From NCBI GenBank assembly GCA_963783335.1, contig CAWAND010000009.1:48489-112488 (forward strand): 64,000 nucleotides of DNA, given 5' to 3'. The DNA is from CAWAND01 sp963783335 (GTDB lineage Bacteria; Chloroflexota; Anaerolineae; Anaerolineales; E44-bin32). How positions within the stretch are numbered: position 1 is the stretch's first letter; every line of letters starts with the position of its first letter. Both the position numbers and the translations under genes were made by a program. Positions 8,060 through 16,901 of the stretch are shown in pieces. The notes below the pieces were generated by a model, which worked only from the letters and a program-made list of their open reading frames with translations, was not told the origin of the DNA and did not search any database.

Positions 8060-8641
8060 CTAGACGTGGTTTTCAGGGTGGGAGCGGAGATTGGCCAACC
8101 TGCGCGGCAGATCAAGCCACTTCTTCAGCCCGATAGAGATGAAGAGCAGGGCGGCATAGAGAACCCAGAGCAGCGGCATTTCATGTAGAACAAGCAGCGC
8201 CACAATCAGGCCCAGGCCCAAGGCGGCGCTGAGGTCAAAGTGGCGAAGGATGACATAGGAACTTGCGAAGATGACCAGGCCCCACAGGGTGGGCTCTGGC
8301 ACAAGCAACATTAGTACGCCCAGGCTGGTCGCCATCCCCTGCCCGCCGCGGAAGTGGGCCCATATGGGGAAGTCGTGCCCGATGACGGCCGCCGTCCCGC
8401 TGAGGAGTTGAAGATTGGGGTCGGCCCCCAGATTGCGAGCCAGCGATACAGCGATGGCCCCCTTGCCGAAATCGAGGATTGCGACGATAATGCCTGGCCA
8501 CCACCCTAGCGAGCGGGTGGTGTTGCGTGCGCCCATATTGCCGTCGCCCAAGGTGCGGATGTCGACACCAGCCACGGCGCGGGAAACCAGGACCGCGCTG
8601 GGGAATGATCCCAGAACATAGGCGACCAGGATAGCTAGCAA
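8060..8641 (-). CDS. plsY: Acyl-phosphate:glycerol-3-phosphate acyltransferase
   Basis: 193 residues, polytopic. It contains the three PlsY loop motifs: LGSFPSAVLVSR near the N-terminus, GDGNMGARNTTRSLG, and GHDFPIWAHFRGGQGMATSLG, plus FGKGAIAVSLAR. PlsY transfers the acyl group of acyl-phosphate to glycerol-3-phosphate at the inner membrane, the first committed step of phospholipid synthesis. The start is TTG at 8641, supported by GGAGGG about 8 nt upstream. It is a single-gene unit, with cytochrome genes on the other strand upstream. Confidence 0.93.
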   Translation of the reverse strand: MLAILVAYVLGSFPSAVLVSRAVAGVDIRTLGDGNMGARNTTRSLGWWPGIIVAILDFGKGAIAVSLARNLGADPNLQLLSGTAAVIGHDFPIWAHFRGGQGMATSLGVLMLLVPEPTLWGLVIFASSYVILRHFDLSAALGLGLIVALLVLHEMPLLWVLYAALLFISIGLKKWLDLPRRLANLRSHPENHV

Positions 8642-8733
8642 GCGCGGCCCTCCTCAAAGCGGAGAAGCAAGTCGGGGCCCAAGTCGAAGCCCGCCGCCTC
8701 ATCCATCTCATCCTCAAAGGGCATTCGTGTTTG

Positions 8734-8753
8734 AACCGTCGGTGACGACGGTT
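8734..8753. promoter_or_regulatory. 8-bp hairpin with GTGA tetraloop upstream of plsY
   Basis: AACCGTCG / CGACGGTT around GTGA, a GNRA-type loop if transcribed on the plus strand. It lies about 95 bp upstream of the plsY start and 270 bp upstream of the first cytochrome. It could be an operator or an RNA structure. The rest of 8642-9019 shows no gene. Confidence 0.35.
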
Positions 8754-9019
8754 GTGGTTGCTTTCATCATATATGCATTCTTGAACCGCCCGCTGATAAT
8801 CGTTCAGCGTCGGTGAGATATGGGAAGGAGGTGGTGCTGGCTGCACAACATGCTGAGCGCGCGGAAATGTCCCCCGCGTGACATTTGCCCCAGTTCGAAC
8901 TGAGGTCTCTGCCGGCATATGGCTGGCAAAGTAGGTTTCAAAAAGCCGCCCCGGGGACGGTCACCCCGAGGTCAGTCCGAACGCAGGCGATCGAGAAACA
9001 TATGGGAGGAATGGAAGCA

Positions 9020-9919
9020 ATGAGAAGGGCCCTGAAATGGGTAGGAATAGTGTTCGGCGCACTGGTCGGCTTGATTGTCCTGGCCGTGGCCGCTGTCTAT
9101 ATCCTATCGAGTGTTCGTTTCAACAAGACATACGACGTTACCGCAAGCACTGTCGAGGTGCCGACAGACAGCGCCTCCATCGAACATGGCCGTCATCTGG
9201 CGACCATTCGCGGATGCACCGAGTGCCATGGCGCTGACCTGTCCGGCAAAGTCTTTTTCAGCGATCCAGCAATTGGCACCCTGTACGCCGCCAATTTGAC
9301 CGCAGGAAAGGGCGGAGTGGGTTCGGAGTTTACGGATGCGGATTTCTTCAACGTTCTTGAGCATGGTGTGGATCCGGAAGGCAAGTCCGTGTACTTCATG
9401 CCCTCCGAAGAGTTCACCTACCTCAGCGATCAGGACATCGCCGACATCATCGCCTTTGTCCGATCCGTGCCGGCCGTGGACGCCGAGCATCCTGAGCCTG
9501 CCATTGGACCCATGGGCCGCGTCCTTTTTCTGACTGGCCAGTTGCCGCTCATGCCGGCGGAGCTGATTGACCAAAACGCACCTCGGCCGACGGCCCCTCA
9601 GGCGGGTGCTACCGTGGAGTACGGCGCCTACCTGGCGACCACCTGCGCTGGCTGCCATGGCCCTACGTTCTCCGGCGGACCGATCCCCGGGGCTCCTCCC
9701 GGGACGGTTCCGGCAGCCAATTTAACCCAGGGGGGCGAGCTCGTCGGCTGGTCTGAAGCCGACTTCGCCACCGCCGTCAGGACGGGGGTGAAGCCCAGTG
9801 GGAAGACCATCGACGCGTTCATGCCTGTCAAGAACTTTTCCGACATGACGGACGATGAGGTCAAGGCTGTGTGGCTGTATCTGAAGTCGCTGCCACCCAA
9901 GCCATTCGGCAATCGTTAA
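9020..9919 (+). CDS. Membrane-anchored diheme cytochrome c (paralogue 1)
   Basis: 299 residues starting MRRALKWVGIVFGALVGLIV, an uncleaved N-terminal TM anchor. Two cytochrome c domains follow: heme sites CTECH (Cys66) and CAGCH (Cys209), each followed by an NLT segment and a Met-containing loop (YFMPSEEF; AFMPVKNF) that could supply the axial Met. It should act on the outer face of the membrane in electron transfer. The ATG at 9020 is chosen because GGGAGG lies 9-10 nt upstream. It heads a run of three paralogues; a terminator follows it, so the three need not be one transcript. Confidence 0.88.
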   Translation: MRRALKWVGIVFGALVGLIVLAVAAVYILSSVRFNKTYDVTASTVEVPTDSASIEHGRHLATIRGCTECHGADLSGKVFFSDPAIGTLYAANLTAGKGGVGSEFTDADFFNVLEHGVDPEGKSVYFMPSEEFTYLSDQDIADIIAFVRSVPAVDAEHPEPAIGPMGRVLFLTGQLPLMPAELIDQNAPRPTAPQAGATVEYGAYLATTCAGCHGPTFSGGPIPGAPPGTVPAANLTQGGELVGWSEADFATAVRTGVKPSGKTIDAFMPVKNFSDMTDDEVKAVWLYLKSLPPKPFGNR

Positions 9920-9941
9920 GTAAAGGCTACTCGATCCATCT

Positions 9942-9975
9942 ACCGGCCGAGCTCACGCCCGGCCGGTTTGTTTTT
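9942..9975 (+). terminator. Rho-independent terminator after cytochrome 1
   Basis: ACCGGCCG / CGGCCGGT 8-bp stem, 10-nt loop, then TTGTTTTT. Confidence 0.8.
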
Positions 9976-10011
9976 CCCAGGGGATATGTGGATGGCTTTG
10001 CATGTGGATCC

Positions 10012-10030
10012 CTCGGGAAAGTTTCCCGAG
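10012..10030. promoter_or_regulatory. Palindrome CTCGGGAAA-G-TTTCCCGAG upstream of cytochrome 2
   Basis: Perfect 9-bp arms around one base, 88 bp before the second cytochrome gene and after the first one's terminator. Its centre CGGGAAAGTTtCCCG recurs in a longer palindrome at 23127-23148. It is a candidate operator; alternatively a hairpin. Confidence 0.4.
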
Positions 10031-10117
10031 AGGTTTGGGTGCCCGGTCTCATGACGCAGCTCCCCGGTTCATCTAAGGTTGATTCGGAACCCGGACCGGA
10101 ACTGGGAGGGATGAGTC

Positions 10118-11005
10118 ATGCGGCGTGTACTCAAGTGGGTTGGAATTGTTGTGGGAGCCCTGGTCGGTTTGATTGTGGTCGCGGCAGCTGTGCTGTACGT
10201 GAAGGGGGCCATGGATCTCAGCCGAACGATGTCGGTACCGACAGATCACGTGGACGTCCCTGCCGATCCGGACTCTCTGGCGCGGGGCAAGGAATTCGTG
10301 ACCATCTTCTGTGCCGAGTGCCATGGTGAGGATTTGGGAGGGACCGTGATGCTGGCTGACCCGATGATTGGCACGATCTACTCGGCCAATCTGACGGCAG
10401 GCCAGGGAGGCGCGCAAGCCACGTTCAATGACGACGATCTGGTGCGCGCCATCCGGCACGGGGTAACGCCGGATGGTCATAAGTTGATCATCATGCCGTC
10501 GGCGGCCTTTAATCACCTGAGCCGGGAGGATGTGGGATCGATCATTGCCTATCTGAAAACCCTTCCGCCGGTGGATCATGCGGTTCCCGAGCCCTCGTTG
10601 ACTCTGGTTGGCGACATCATGCTCGGCGCCGGCGTTTTTGGAGAGGGGATCTTCCCCGCCGATGTCATTGATCACAACAATCCCTTCCCACCCATGCCTG
10701 AAATCGGAGCCAATCCCGCCTACGGTGAGTACTTCACGCGTTTGTGCCGCGAGTGCCATGGACCGGACCTGACTGGTGGGCCCTCCACGCAGCCTGGCGC
10801 GCCGCCCGCCCCCAACCTGACCATGACGGGAGAGCTGTCAGGTTGGAGCGAGACGGACTTCCTGCGGGCGATCAAGACCGGCATGAAACCGGACGGGCAC
10901 ATGATTAATGCCGAATTCATGCCCGTGGAAGGCTTTGGGAAGCTGCCCGACGCCGAGCTCAGGGGAATCTACATGTACTTGCACTCAATCCCGGCAGGTC
11001 AGTAG
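10118..11005 (+). CDS. Membrane-anchored diheme cytochrome c (paralogue 2)
   Basis: 295 residues with the same architecture as its neighbours: an N-terminal anchor (MRRVLKWVGIVVGALVGLIV), heme motifs CAECH and CRECH, repeated NLT segments, and Met loops IIMPSAAF and EFMPVEGF. GGGAGG precedes the ATG. It probably takes part in periplasmic electron transfer, like paralogues 1 and 3. The N-terminal 20 residues are nearly identical among the three genes, indicating recent tandem duplication. Confidence 0.88.
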   Translation: MRRVLKWVGIVVGALVGLIVVAAAVLYVKGAMDLSRTMSVPTDHVDVPADPDSLARGKEFVTIFCAECHGEDLGGTVMLADPMIGTIYSANLTAGQGGAQATFNDDDLVRAIRHGVTPDGHKLIIMPSAAFNHLSREDVGSIIAYLKTLPPVDHAVPEPSLTLVGDIMLGAGVFGEGIFPADVIDHNNPFPPMPEIGANPAYGEYFTRLCRECHGPDLTGGPSTQPGAPPAPNLTMTGELSGWSETDFLRAIKTGMKPDGHMINAEFMPVEGFGKLPDAELRGIYMYLHSIPAGQ

Positions 11006-11138
11006 GGGTTGAATGCCAGGTACGAGGCGAGGACGCGGTGCGCCCCAGAATGGCAGGCAATTCACTTAGAAGAACTTGATTGAGATTGCTCCATAAAAAC
11101 GAGGATATCCCGGACGACCAGACAGGAGAGAGTGAGTA

Positions 11139-11996
11139 ATGCGTAGAGTGTTGAAGTGGATCGGCATTGTCTTGGGTGGCTTGATCGGCTTGATCCTGAT
11201 TGCCGCCGTTGTCTTCTATATCAAAGGCTCCCGTGATCTTGTCGCAACCGTGCAGGTTCCCACCGACCACGTGAATGTGGTCACCGATAAAGCCTCGCAG
11301 GCGCGGGGCCAGGAACTCGTAACCGCATTCTGCACGGGGTGTCATGGCGAGAATCTTGGCGGAGACGTGCTGAGCGATGATCCTATGTTGGGGACCCTGT
11401 ACTCGGCCAATCTTACGGCTGGAAACGGCGGCGTGTTGGCCAGCCACAGTGACGACGACCTGGTCCGATCCATCCGACACGGAGTGGCTCCGGACGGCCG
11501 TGCATTGATCGCCATGCCCTCCAGGGCATTCAACGGGTTCAGCGCAGAGGACATCGGCGCGATCATCGCCTATCTCAGGTCTCTACCACCTGTCGACAAC
11601 GTTGTTCCTTCGCCGAAGCTAGCTCCCGTCGGGACGGTTTTCGCGGGTGCGGACCCCTTCGGTGACATGTTTGCGGCGCACCAGATCGACCATAACCGCC
11701 CCTTTCCGCCCATGCCTGAGATCGGTGCCAACGCAGAGTACGGCGCCTACATCACCGGATTTTGCGAGCAATGTCATGGCGCTGACCTGACAGGGGGATT
11801 TGGCCCCAATCTGACGATGTCCGGTGAACTCGCAGGGTGGAGCGAGGATCAGTTCATCACGACACTGACAACCGGGGTGACGCCCAGCGGGCGCGAGCTC
11901 GATCCAGAGAACATGCCTTGGAAGGATGTACGCAAGCTGGACAAGGACGAGCTTCAAGGAATCTACATGTATTTGAGGACCCTCAGCGCCGATTAG
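11139..11996 (+). CDS. Membrane-anchored diheme cytochrome c (paralogue 3)
   Basis: 285 residues with N-terminal anchor MRRVLKWIGIVLGGLIGLIL, heme motifs CTGCH and CEQCH, and loops IAMPSRAF and ENMPWKDV that supply candidate axial Met residues. The second domain is shorter than in the paralogues, lacking the Pro-rich insert after GADLTGG. The SD is AGGAGAG. It lies 133 bp after paralogue 2 and 89 bp before a DUF2269-like membrane gene, which may share its transcript. Confidence 0.88.
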   Translation: MRRVLKWIGIVLGGLIGLILIAAVVFYIKGSRDLVATVQVPTDHVNVVTDKASQARGQELVTAFCTGCHGENLGGDVLSDDPMLGTLYSANLTAGNGGVLASHSDDDLVRSIRHGVAPDGRALIAMPSRAFNGFSAEDIGAIIAYLRSLPPVDNVVPSPKLAPVGTVFAGADPFGDMFAAHQIDHNRPFPPMPEIGANAEYGAYITGFCEQCHGADLTGGFGPNLTMSGELAGWSEDQFITTLTTGVTPSGRELDPENMPWKDVRKLDKDELQGIYMYLRTLSAD

Positions 11997-12085
11997 CGGT
12001 CAGTAGCTGAAGGGCTGGGTGATTACGAGATACACGCCAGGGTCGTGGCTCGAGCGCCGGATCGGCGTGGTGGAGGATCACCACC

Positions 12086-12493
12086 ATGTACAGATGGATA
12101 GTGCTGCTTCATGTTCTGAGTGTCCTCGGGTTCGTGCTGCTGCACGGGGCTTCGGCCATGACCTTCATGCGGCTTCGACGTGAAGCGGATCCCGAGCGGG
12201 TAAAGGCGCTCCTGGCCTTGTCCGTGTACCCTGCCAATCTGTCCTGGCTGAGTCTGGGCATGCTGTTGCTCTCGGGAATCGCCCTGGGATTCATGGGAGG
12301 CTGGTGGTCCTCGGGTTGGATATGGGCGTCATTGGGAGTCCTGATCCTGATGATCCTTGCGATGGGATTCCTCGGCTCGCGATCCTTGAACGTGATAAGG
12401 GCCGACCTTGGTCTACCGTCTTCCTATGGCGACGCGCCCCCCGAACCGGAGGATCGACCGCCTGTCGAGGTGGTGCAGCACGCGGATGGCTGA
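12086..12493 (+). CDS. DUF2269-like integral membrane protein (C-terminal helix out of frame)
   Basis: 135 residues with three TM segments (WIVLLHVLSVLGFVLLHGAS, LSWLSLGMLLLSGIALGFMG, WIWASLGVLILMILAMGFLG). The family usually has four and a short C-terminus ending like MxFKPx. Exactly such an ending (LAILTWLMMFKPF) is encoded immediately downstream in the +1 frame, so the gene appears to carry a frameshift near 12480-12490. GGAGG precedes the ATG. Its place after three cytochromes fits a redox-associated membrane role, which is inference. Confidence 0.7.
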   Translation: MYRWIVLLHVLSVLGFVLLHGASAMTFMRLRREADPERVKALLALSVYPANLSWLSLGMLLLSGIALGFMGGWWSSGWIWASLGVLILMILAMGFLGSRSLNVIRADLGLPSSYGDAPPEPEDRPPVEVVQHADG

Positions 12494-12575
12494 ACTCCCG
12501 GCATGGCCCCTGATGGGGGTCGGTGCGGGAGGGCTCGCCATCCTGACCTGGCTGATGATGTTTAAGCCATTCTGA
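12486..12575 (+). CDS. Displaced C-terminal TM helix of the DUF2269-like gene
   Basis: A 29-codon ORF overlapping the previous stop (MAELPAWPLM then GVGAGGLAILTWLMMFKPF). It encodes one hydrophobic helix plus the short basic/aromatic end expected for the family. It has no SD of its own at a useful distance. Best read as the true 3' end of the gene at 12086, separated by a +1 shift. Confidence 0.55.
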   Translation: MAELPAWPLMGVGAGGLAILTWLMMFKPF

Positions 12576-12612
12576 ATGTGATGTGATTTGGGGATTTGAT
12601 CCGGAGGGTGAG

Positions 12613-13629
12613 ATGACAGCCAACGTGTTCATTTCAAGCAGCGTCGAAGGTCGGGCAGGCAAAGGGGGCATGCGCGCCGAGAGAGATGAAAACGGGACCT
12701 GGCGCACCGACCTGGTCTTTCCCGAGTTGGACGTTCGCTGCTTGGCGGTCGGGCCGGAAGGGGGGAGGTCGGTATGGGCCGGTACGCAGGGCCAAGGAAT
12801 CTGGGTTTCCAAGGATCAGGGTGTGACTTGGCGGCAATCTGGCCTTGAGGGCAGCGTGGTCAAGGCGATCGCCGTGAGTCCTCATGACCCGCAGCTTATT
12901 TACGCCGGGACCAAACCGGCGTTGATGTACACCTCACACGACGACGGGGCGACGTGGAGCGAGCTCGAAGGATTCCGAGAGATCCCCTGGCGCTGGCTGT
13001 GGGTGTCACCGGCGGAACCGCCATTCATCAGAGCCTACGTCCACGCCATCAATGTGTCTCCGTCGGACCCCAACGTCGTTCTGGCGGGGATCGAGGCCGG
13101 GGCGCTGGTCAGGAGTACGGATGGCGGGGTGACTTGGCAGGGTCATCGGGCGGGGGCCCTGCGCGACTGCCATGGTCTGACGTTCCACAGACAAGATGGG
13201 AACTGGGCGTATGAGGCCGGGGCGGGGCGGCGGCCCGGTTCCGTCAGCCGGGATGGTGGGCAAAGCTGGCGCCAACCTGGAGAGAAGGTTGATCGTACCT
13301 ACGGTTGGGCATGTGCCGCCGACCCGGAACAACCCGAAATTTGGTATGTCTCGGCATCATCCGGGCCGGGAGATGCCCACAGTTGGGATCACGCCAACGC
13401 GCATATCTACCGCGTCACCGGCGGCACGGGCTGGGAGAAGCTGGCGGGGGGGCTTCCACAGCCGCTGGATCATCTTCCGACGGCGCTGATCACCGTTCCC
13501 GGCAAGCCAGGCCATGTCTATGCCGGATTGAGCAACGGGGATATCTGGTTCTCAGAGGATCACGGCGACCACTGGAATCGGGAGGATGTCAACCTTAAGG
13601 GGATCTGGCACCAACTGGTGATGCTGTAG
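12613..13629 (+). CDS. BNR/Asp-box beta-propeller protein (sialidase/sortilin-like fold)
   Basis: 338 residues without a signal peptide. Five Asp-box-like motifs are visible (SKDQGVTW, SHDDGATW, STDGGVTW, SRDGGQSW, SEDHGDHW) spaced along the chain, with repeated VSP.DP..(V/I)YAG strands. This is the propeller of the BNR/VPS10 superfamily. The sialidase catalytic Arg triad is not apparent, so it is more likely a binding or structural propeller than a hydrolase. The start at 12613 follows GGAGGG. It stands alone between the membrane protein and a large kinase. Confidence 0.8.
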   Translation: MTANVFISSSVEGRAGKGGMRAERDENGTWRTDLVFPELDVRCLAVGPEGGRSVWAGTQGQGIWVSKDQGVTWRQSGLEGSVVKAIAVSPHDPQLIYAGTKPALMYTSHDDGATWSELEGFREIPWRWLWVSPAEPPFIRAYVHAINVSPSDPNVVLAGIEAGALVRSTDGGVTWQGHRAGALRDCHGLTFHRQDGNWAYEAGAGRRPGSVSRDGGQSWRQPGEKVDRTYGWACAADPEQPEIWYVSASSGPGDAHSWDHANAHIYRVTGGTGWEKLAGGLPQPLDHLPTALITVPGKPGHVYAGLSNGDIWFSEDHGDHWNREDVNLKGIWHQLVML

Positions 13630-13715
13630 CAGCCGGAAGACGCAGTGTACGATCCTCGCGCCCGATGTAGAATGGGGTGCAGGCGCACGACCTTGGCCGC
13701 ATCACGGGAGGCGGG

Positions 13716-16700
13716 ATGGCGTCGGAACGCGCTGCTCGACTGGCCAAAGCACTGGCAGGGTTGGCCTTGGGGGGCATGGCCGTTGGTGTTCTCGGCGGCC
13801 TGACGGCTGTCGTCGGCACGGAAACCCTGTTCCCATATCTCATCCATCTGGCACTTGTCCCTGTATCTGCCACAGCCTTCGCCCTTCTGGGGGCTCTCGT
13901 GGCATCCAACAGGCCGCGTAACGCCATCGGGTGGCTATTTCTGGCTGCCAGCCTTTGCTACGGATTTCAAACTCTGGCTGTGGCGGGGTCGTTGGTCATT
14001 CCAGGCCAATTGCAGCTTCCTGTGCGCACCCTGTCCTGGCTTTCCGGTTGGCTGTGGTTGCCCGCTGTCACGCTCCCGACGAGCTATCTGTTCCTGCTCT
14101 TCCCCGACGGCCACCTTCCGACAAGGCGCTGGAGACTGGTTGGCTGGCTGACCGGGATTGGCCTGGGTGGGCTGATTCTTGCCATTGTTCTTCATCCGGG
14201 CCCTCTGCCCGAACTCGGCGTGGACAACGCCAATCCCTTCGGCCTGCAACCTCTCATCTCTCTGCTCAACACATTCCTTCAGATCAGCGAAACGGTGCTT
14301 GTCTTGGGGATGCTCGGCTGTCTGGCCGCTTTCGTCCAACGGTACCGGCGGGCGCAGGGCGCCGACCGGCAGCAGCTGAAATGGCTCGCCTATGCCGGAT
14401 GGTTGACGCTGGCGGCCTTCACGGCTGCCACGGTGCTGTGGGTCCTGGCGCCCAACGATCTGGTCAGCCTGCAAATCGGCACCAATCTCACCGGGTTGGC
14501 GGTGTTGGCCATTGCCGGAGCGGCTGCAATTGCCATCCTTCAGCATCGGTTGTACGACATCAATATCCTGATCAACCGCACGCTGGTCTTCTCTTTGGTC
14601 ACGGTGAGTGTGGCAGCCTTGTACGCGCTGGCGGTCGGGATTTCCAGCGTGGCGGTGCGTTTCAGCCCGCTGATTCCGAGCCTGGTGCTGACGGTTGTCA
14701 TCGCTGCCCTGCTCTTCAAACGCGCCCGCGATGCGGTGCAGGACCTGGCCGACAATTGGACTCAACGTCTGTTTCCGGGCTGGCATGGCGCGGATCGGGG
14801 CAGGGTCGAAGACACAACTGATCTGGATGCTGAGAGCGTTCTTCCGGCTTGGACGGCTTGGCCCAAACCCTGGCGGCGAGCAGCCTCGACAACATGGATG
14901 GCCGTCGCCGTCGTGACGGTTCTGATTGTGGTTGTTTCGGTGCCGGGCTACATGATGGGCATTGGCCAAGGCCCACAAGATGTGACCGCCGACATCAGCG
15001 GGGCCAGATCGATGCTGCTCGGGTTCGACATCTTCGGTCGGCTGGCCTCGCTGGTCTCCGTGTCGTTGTCTTTCGGACTTGCCTACCTGCTTTTTCGGCG
15101 TCGGGAAACCCACCCGATGGCTTTGTTCACCTCCTTCTACCTGCTGGTCTTCGCGGCGGGCCTTTCGGGCCCGGCGGAAGCCGCCGCGCGTGTGCTCGGT
15201 CTGTCGTCAGAGCTGGTTCTCAAGTTTGAGGCTATCCTCACCGCCGCCCCAACTCTCATGTTCCTATACATCTTTCCAACGGGCCGGTTTGTTCCACGTT
15301 GGACGAAGTATCCGGCAGCCGTCGCCATCGCGCTTACTCCCACGCTATTCTGGCTGCCAGCCGCCACGGGGTCGGTCATGGGGGACCCCAAGTATTGGCC
15401 CCATATCGGCATATGGACCGTCTTGGTGGTGTCCGGGGTCTTTGCCCAGTGGCGGAGGTACAAGCTGGCCGCGAATCCGGTGGAACGGCAGCAGATTCGG
15501 CTGGCGGTTGGGGGGCTGACAGTCTGGATCGTCATGATGCTGCTGCTTTCCATTCCCTATGTCCTGCGTGCCCAAATCCCATCCAGTCAACCCATCCCTT
15601 GGTGGGCCCCGGCAAGCGAGGCGCTGTGGTTCTTCAGCTTCATCCTTCCACCGGCGTCCCTTGCCATCGCCGTTCTCCGCTATCGTCTGTGGGATCTCGA
15701 TATTCTGATCAATCGAGCCATGGTGTATGCTGTCCTGACGTCGGGTGTGGCGGCGCTGTACGTGCTCGTCGTGGGTGGGCTGAGCCTGCTCTTCCAGGCC
15801 AAAGGGGGGCTGCTGATCTCTTTGGTGGCCACCGGGCTGGTGGCGGTGCTTTTCCAGCCGCTTCGAAACCGTGTGCAGCTTGGCGTCAATCGGTTTTTGT
15901 ACGGCGATCGGGACGACCCCTATGCCGTCCTATCCAGCCTTGGACGGCGGCTTGAGACCAGCCTGGCGGCGGATGATCTTCTGCCCACGATTGTGGAGAC
16001 CGTGGCCGAGACCCTCAAGCTGCCTTACGCCTCCATTTCCCTCACCGTCGGGGAGGAACAACGGGTTGTGGCCGCCTATGGCCTGCCCAAAGGTGAGTTG
16101 GTGGAGATCGATCTTCGCTATCAGGGGGACCTTATTGGCAGGCTTGCATGCGGCATGCGTGCGCCGAATGAGCCCTTCACGGCCAGCGAAATGACGCTCT
16201 TGCACGATCTTGGACATCAGGCGGGAGTCGTGCTGCATGCCGTCCGGCTGACGGAGGACTTGCGAAATTCCAGGGAGCAGTTGGTGCTGGCTCGGGAAGA
16301 GGAGCGGCGAAGGCTGCGCCGAGATCTCCACGATGGGCTCGGGCCAGAATTGGCCAGCATGACCCTCAAGCTGGACGCGGCACGCAACCTCATGAACCGA
16401 GATCCGGAGGCTGCCGACAGGCTGCTGGTCGAGTTGAAGAGCCAGGCCCAAGGATCTCTCTCGAATGTTCGACGCCTGGTCTATGGGCTCCGCCCCCCGG
16501 CATTGGATGAACTGGGATTGGTGCCTGCCGTCCGCGAGAGCTCGGCCGTCCGCAGCGCTGGCAGCCGTCCCAGGATCAAGGTGGATGGACCGGAACCCCT
16601 GCCTCCGCTCCCAGCTGCGGTCGAGGTGGCGGCCTACCGGGTAGCACTGGAAGCCGTGACCAACGTTGTTCGCCACGCTTCGGCCAACAACTGCAGCGTG

Positions 16701-16901
16701 ACCTTCAGCGTCACAGATGAGCTCGAATTGGACGTCACCGACGACGGCTCCGGGATGGCGCCACACACAAGGGCCGGCGTGGGACTGAGTTCGATGCGCG
16801 AGCGCGCCAACGAGCTGGGCGGCAGCCTGAGCATTGGGCCCGGGCCCAGCGGGGGCACGCGGCTTCGGGCTCGATTCCCATTGACGCTCACGGAGAAATG
16901 A
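13716..16901 (+). CDS. Giant NarL-type sensor histidine kinase with duplicated membrane sensor
   Basis: 1061 residues. Two homologous membrane halves (about 1-365 and 385-730) each have about 7 TM helices and end with the same signature: RLYDINILINRTLVF near residue 278 and RLWDLDILINRAMVY near 657. A GAF-like domain follows (LETSLAADDLLPTIVETVAE), then HisKA_3 (RRLRRDLHDGLGPE, phospho-His872) and HATPase (DDGSGMAPHTRAGVGLSSMRE). It should phosphorylate the overlapping NarL-type regulator. GGGAGG supports the ATG at 13716. The internal duplication of the whole membrane sensor is unusual; ligand unknown. Confidence 0.9.
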   Translation: MASERAARLAKALAGLALGGMAVGVLGGLTAVVGTETLFPYLIHLALVPVSATAFALLGALVASNRPRNAIGWLFLAASLCYGFQTLAVAGSLVIPGQLQLPVRTLSWLSGWLWLPAVTLPTSYLFLLFPDGHLPTRRWRLVGWLTGIGLGGLILAIVLHPGPLPELGVDNANPFGLQPLISLLNTFLQISETVLVLGMLGCLAAFVQRYRRAQGADRQQLKWLAYAGWLTLAAFTAATVLWVLAPNDLVSLQIGTNLTGLAVLAIAGAAAIAILQHRLYDINILINRTLVFSLVTVSVAALYALAVGISSVAVRFSPLIPSLVLTVVIAALLFKRARDAVQDLADNWTQRLFPGWHGADRGRVEDTTDLDAESVLPAWTAWPKPWRRAASTTWMAVAVVTVLIVVVSVPGYMMGIGQGPQDVTADISGARSMLLGFDIFGRLASLVSVSLSFGLAYLLFRRRETHPMALFTSFYLLVFAAGLSGPAEAAARVLGLSSELVLKFEAILTAAPTLMFLYIFPTGRFVPRWTKYPAAVAIALTPTLFWLPAATGSVMGDPKYWPHIGIWTVLVVSGVFAQWRRYKLAANPVERQQIRLAVGGLTVWIVMMLLLSIPYVLRAQIPSSQPIPWWAPASEALWFFSFILPPASLAIAVLRYRLWDLDILINRAMVYAVLTSGVAALYVLVVGGLSLLFQAKGGLLISLVATGLVAVLFQPLRNRVQLGVNRFLYGDRDDPYAVLSSLGRRLETSLAADDLLPTIVETVAETLKLPYASISLTVGEEQRVVAAYGLPKGELVEIDLRYQGDLIGRLACGMRAPNEPFTASEMTLLHDLGHQAGVVLHAVRLTEDLRNSREQLVLAREEERRRLRRDLHDGLGPELASMTLKLDAARNLMNRDPEAADRLLVELKSQAQGSLSNVRRLVYGLRPPALDELGLVPAVRESSAVRSAGSRPRIKVDGPEPLPPLPAAVEVAAYRVALEAVTNVVRHASANNCSVTFSVTDELELDVTDDGSGMAPHTRAGVGLSSMRERANELGGSLSIGPGPSGGTRLRARFPLTLTEK

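Noticed and set aside
13935..15113. 392-codon minus-strand ORF inside the large kinase gene
   Set aside because: Antisense shadow of a high-GC coding frame; no SD, composition rich in Arg/Gln/His, and the plus-strand kinase is unambiguous.
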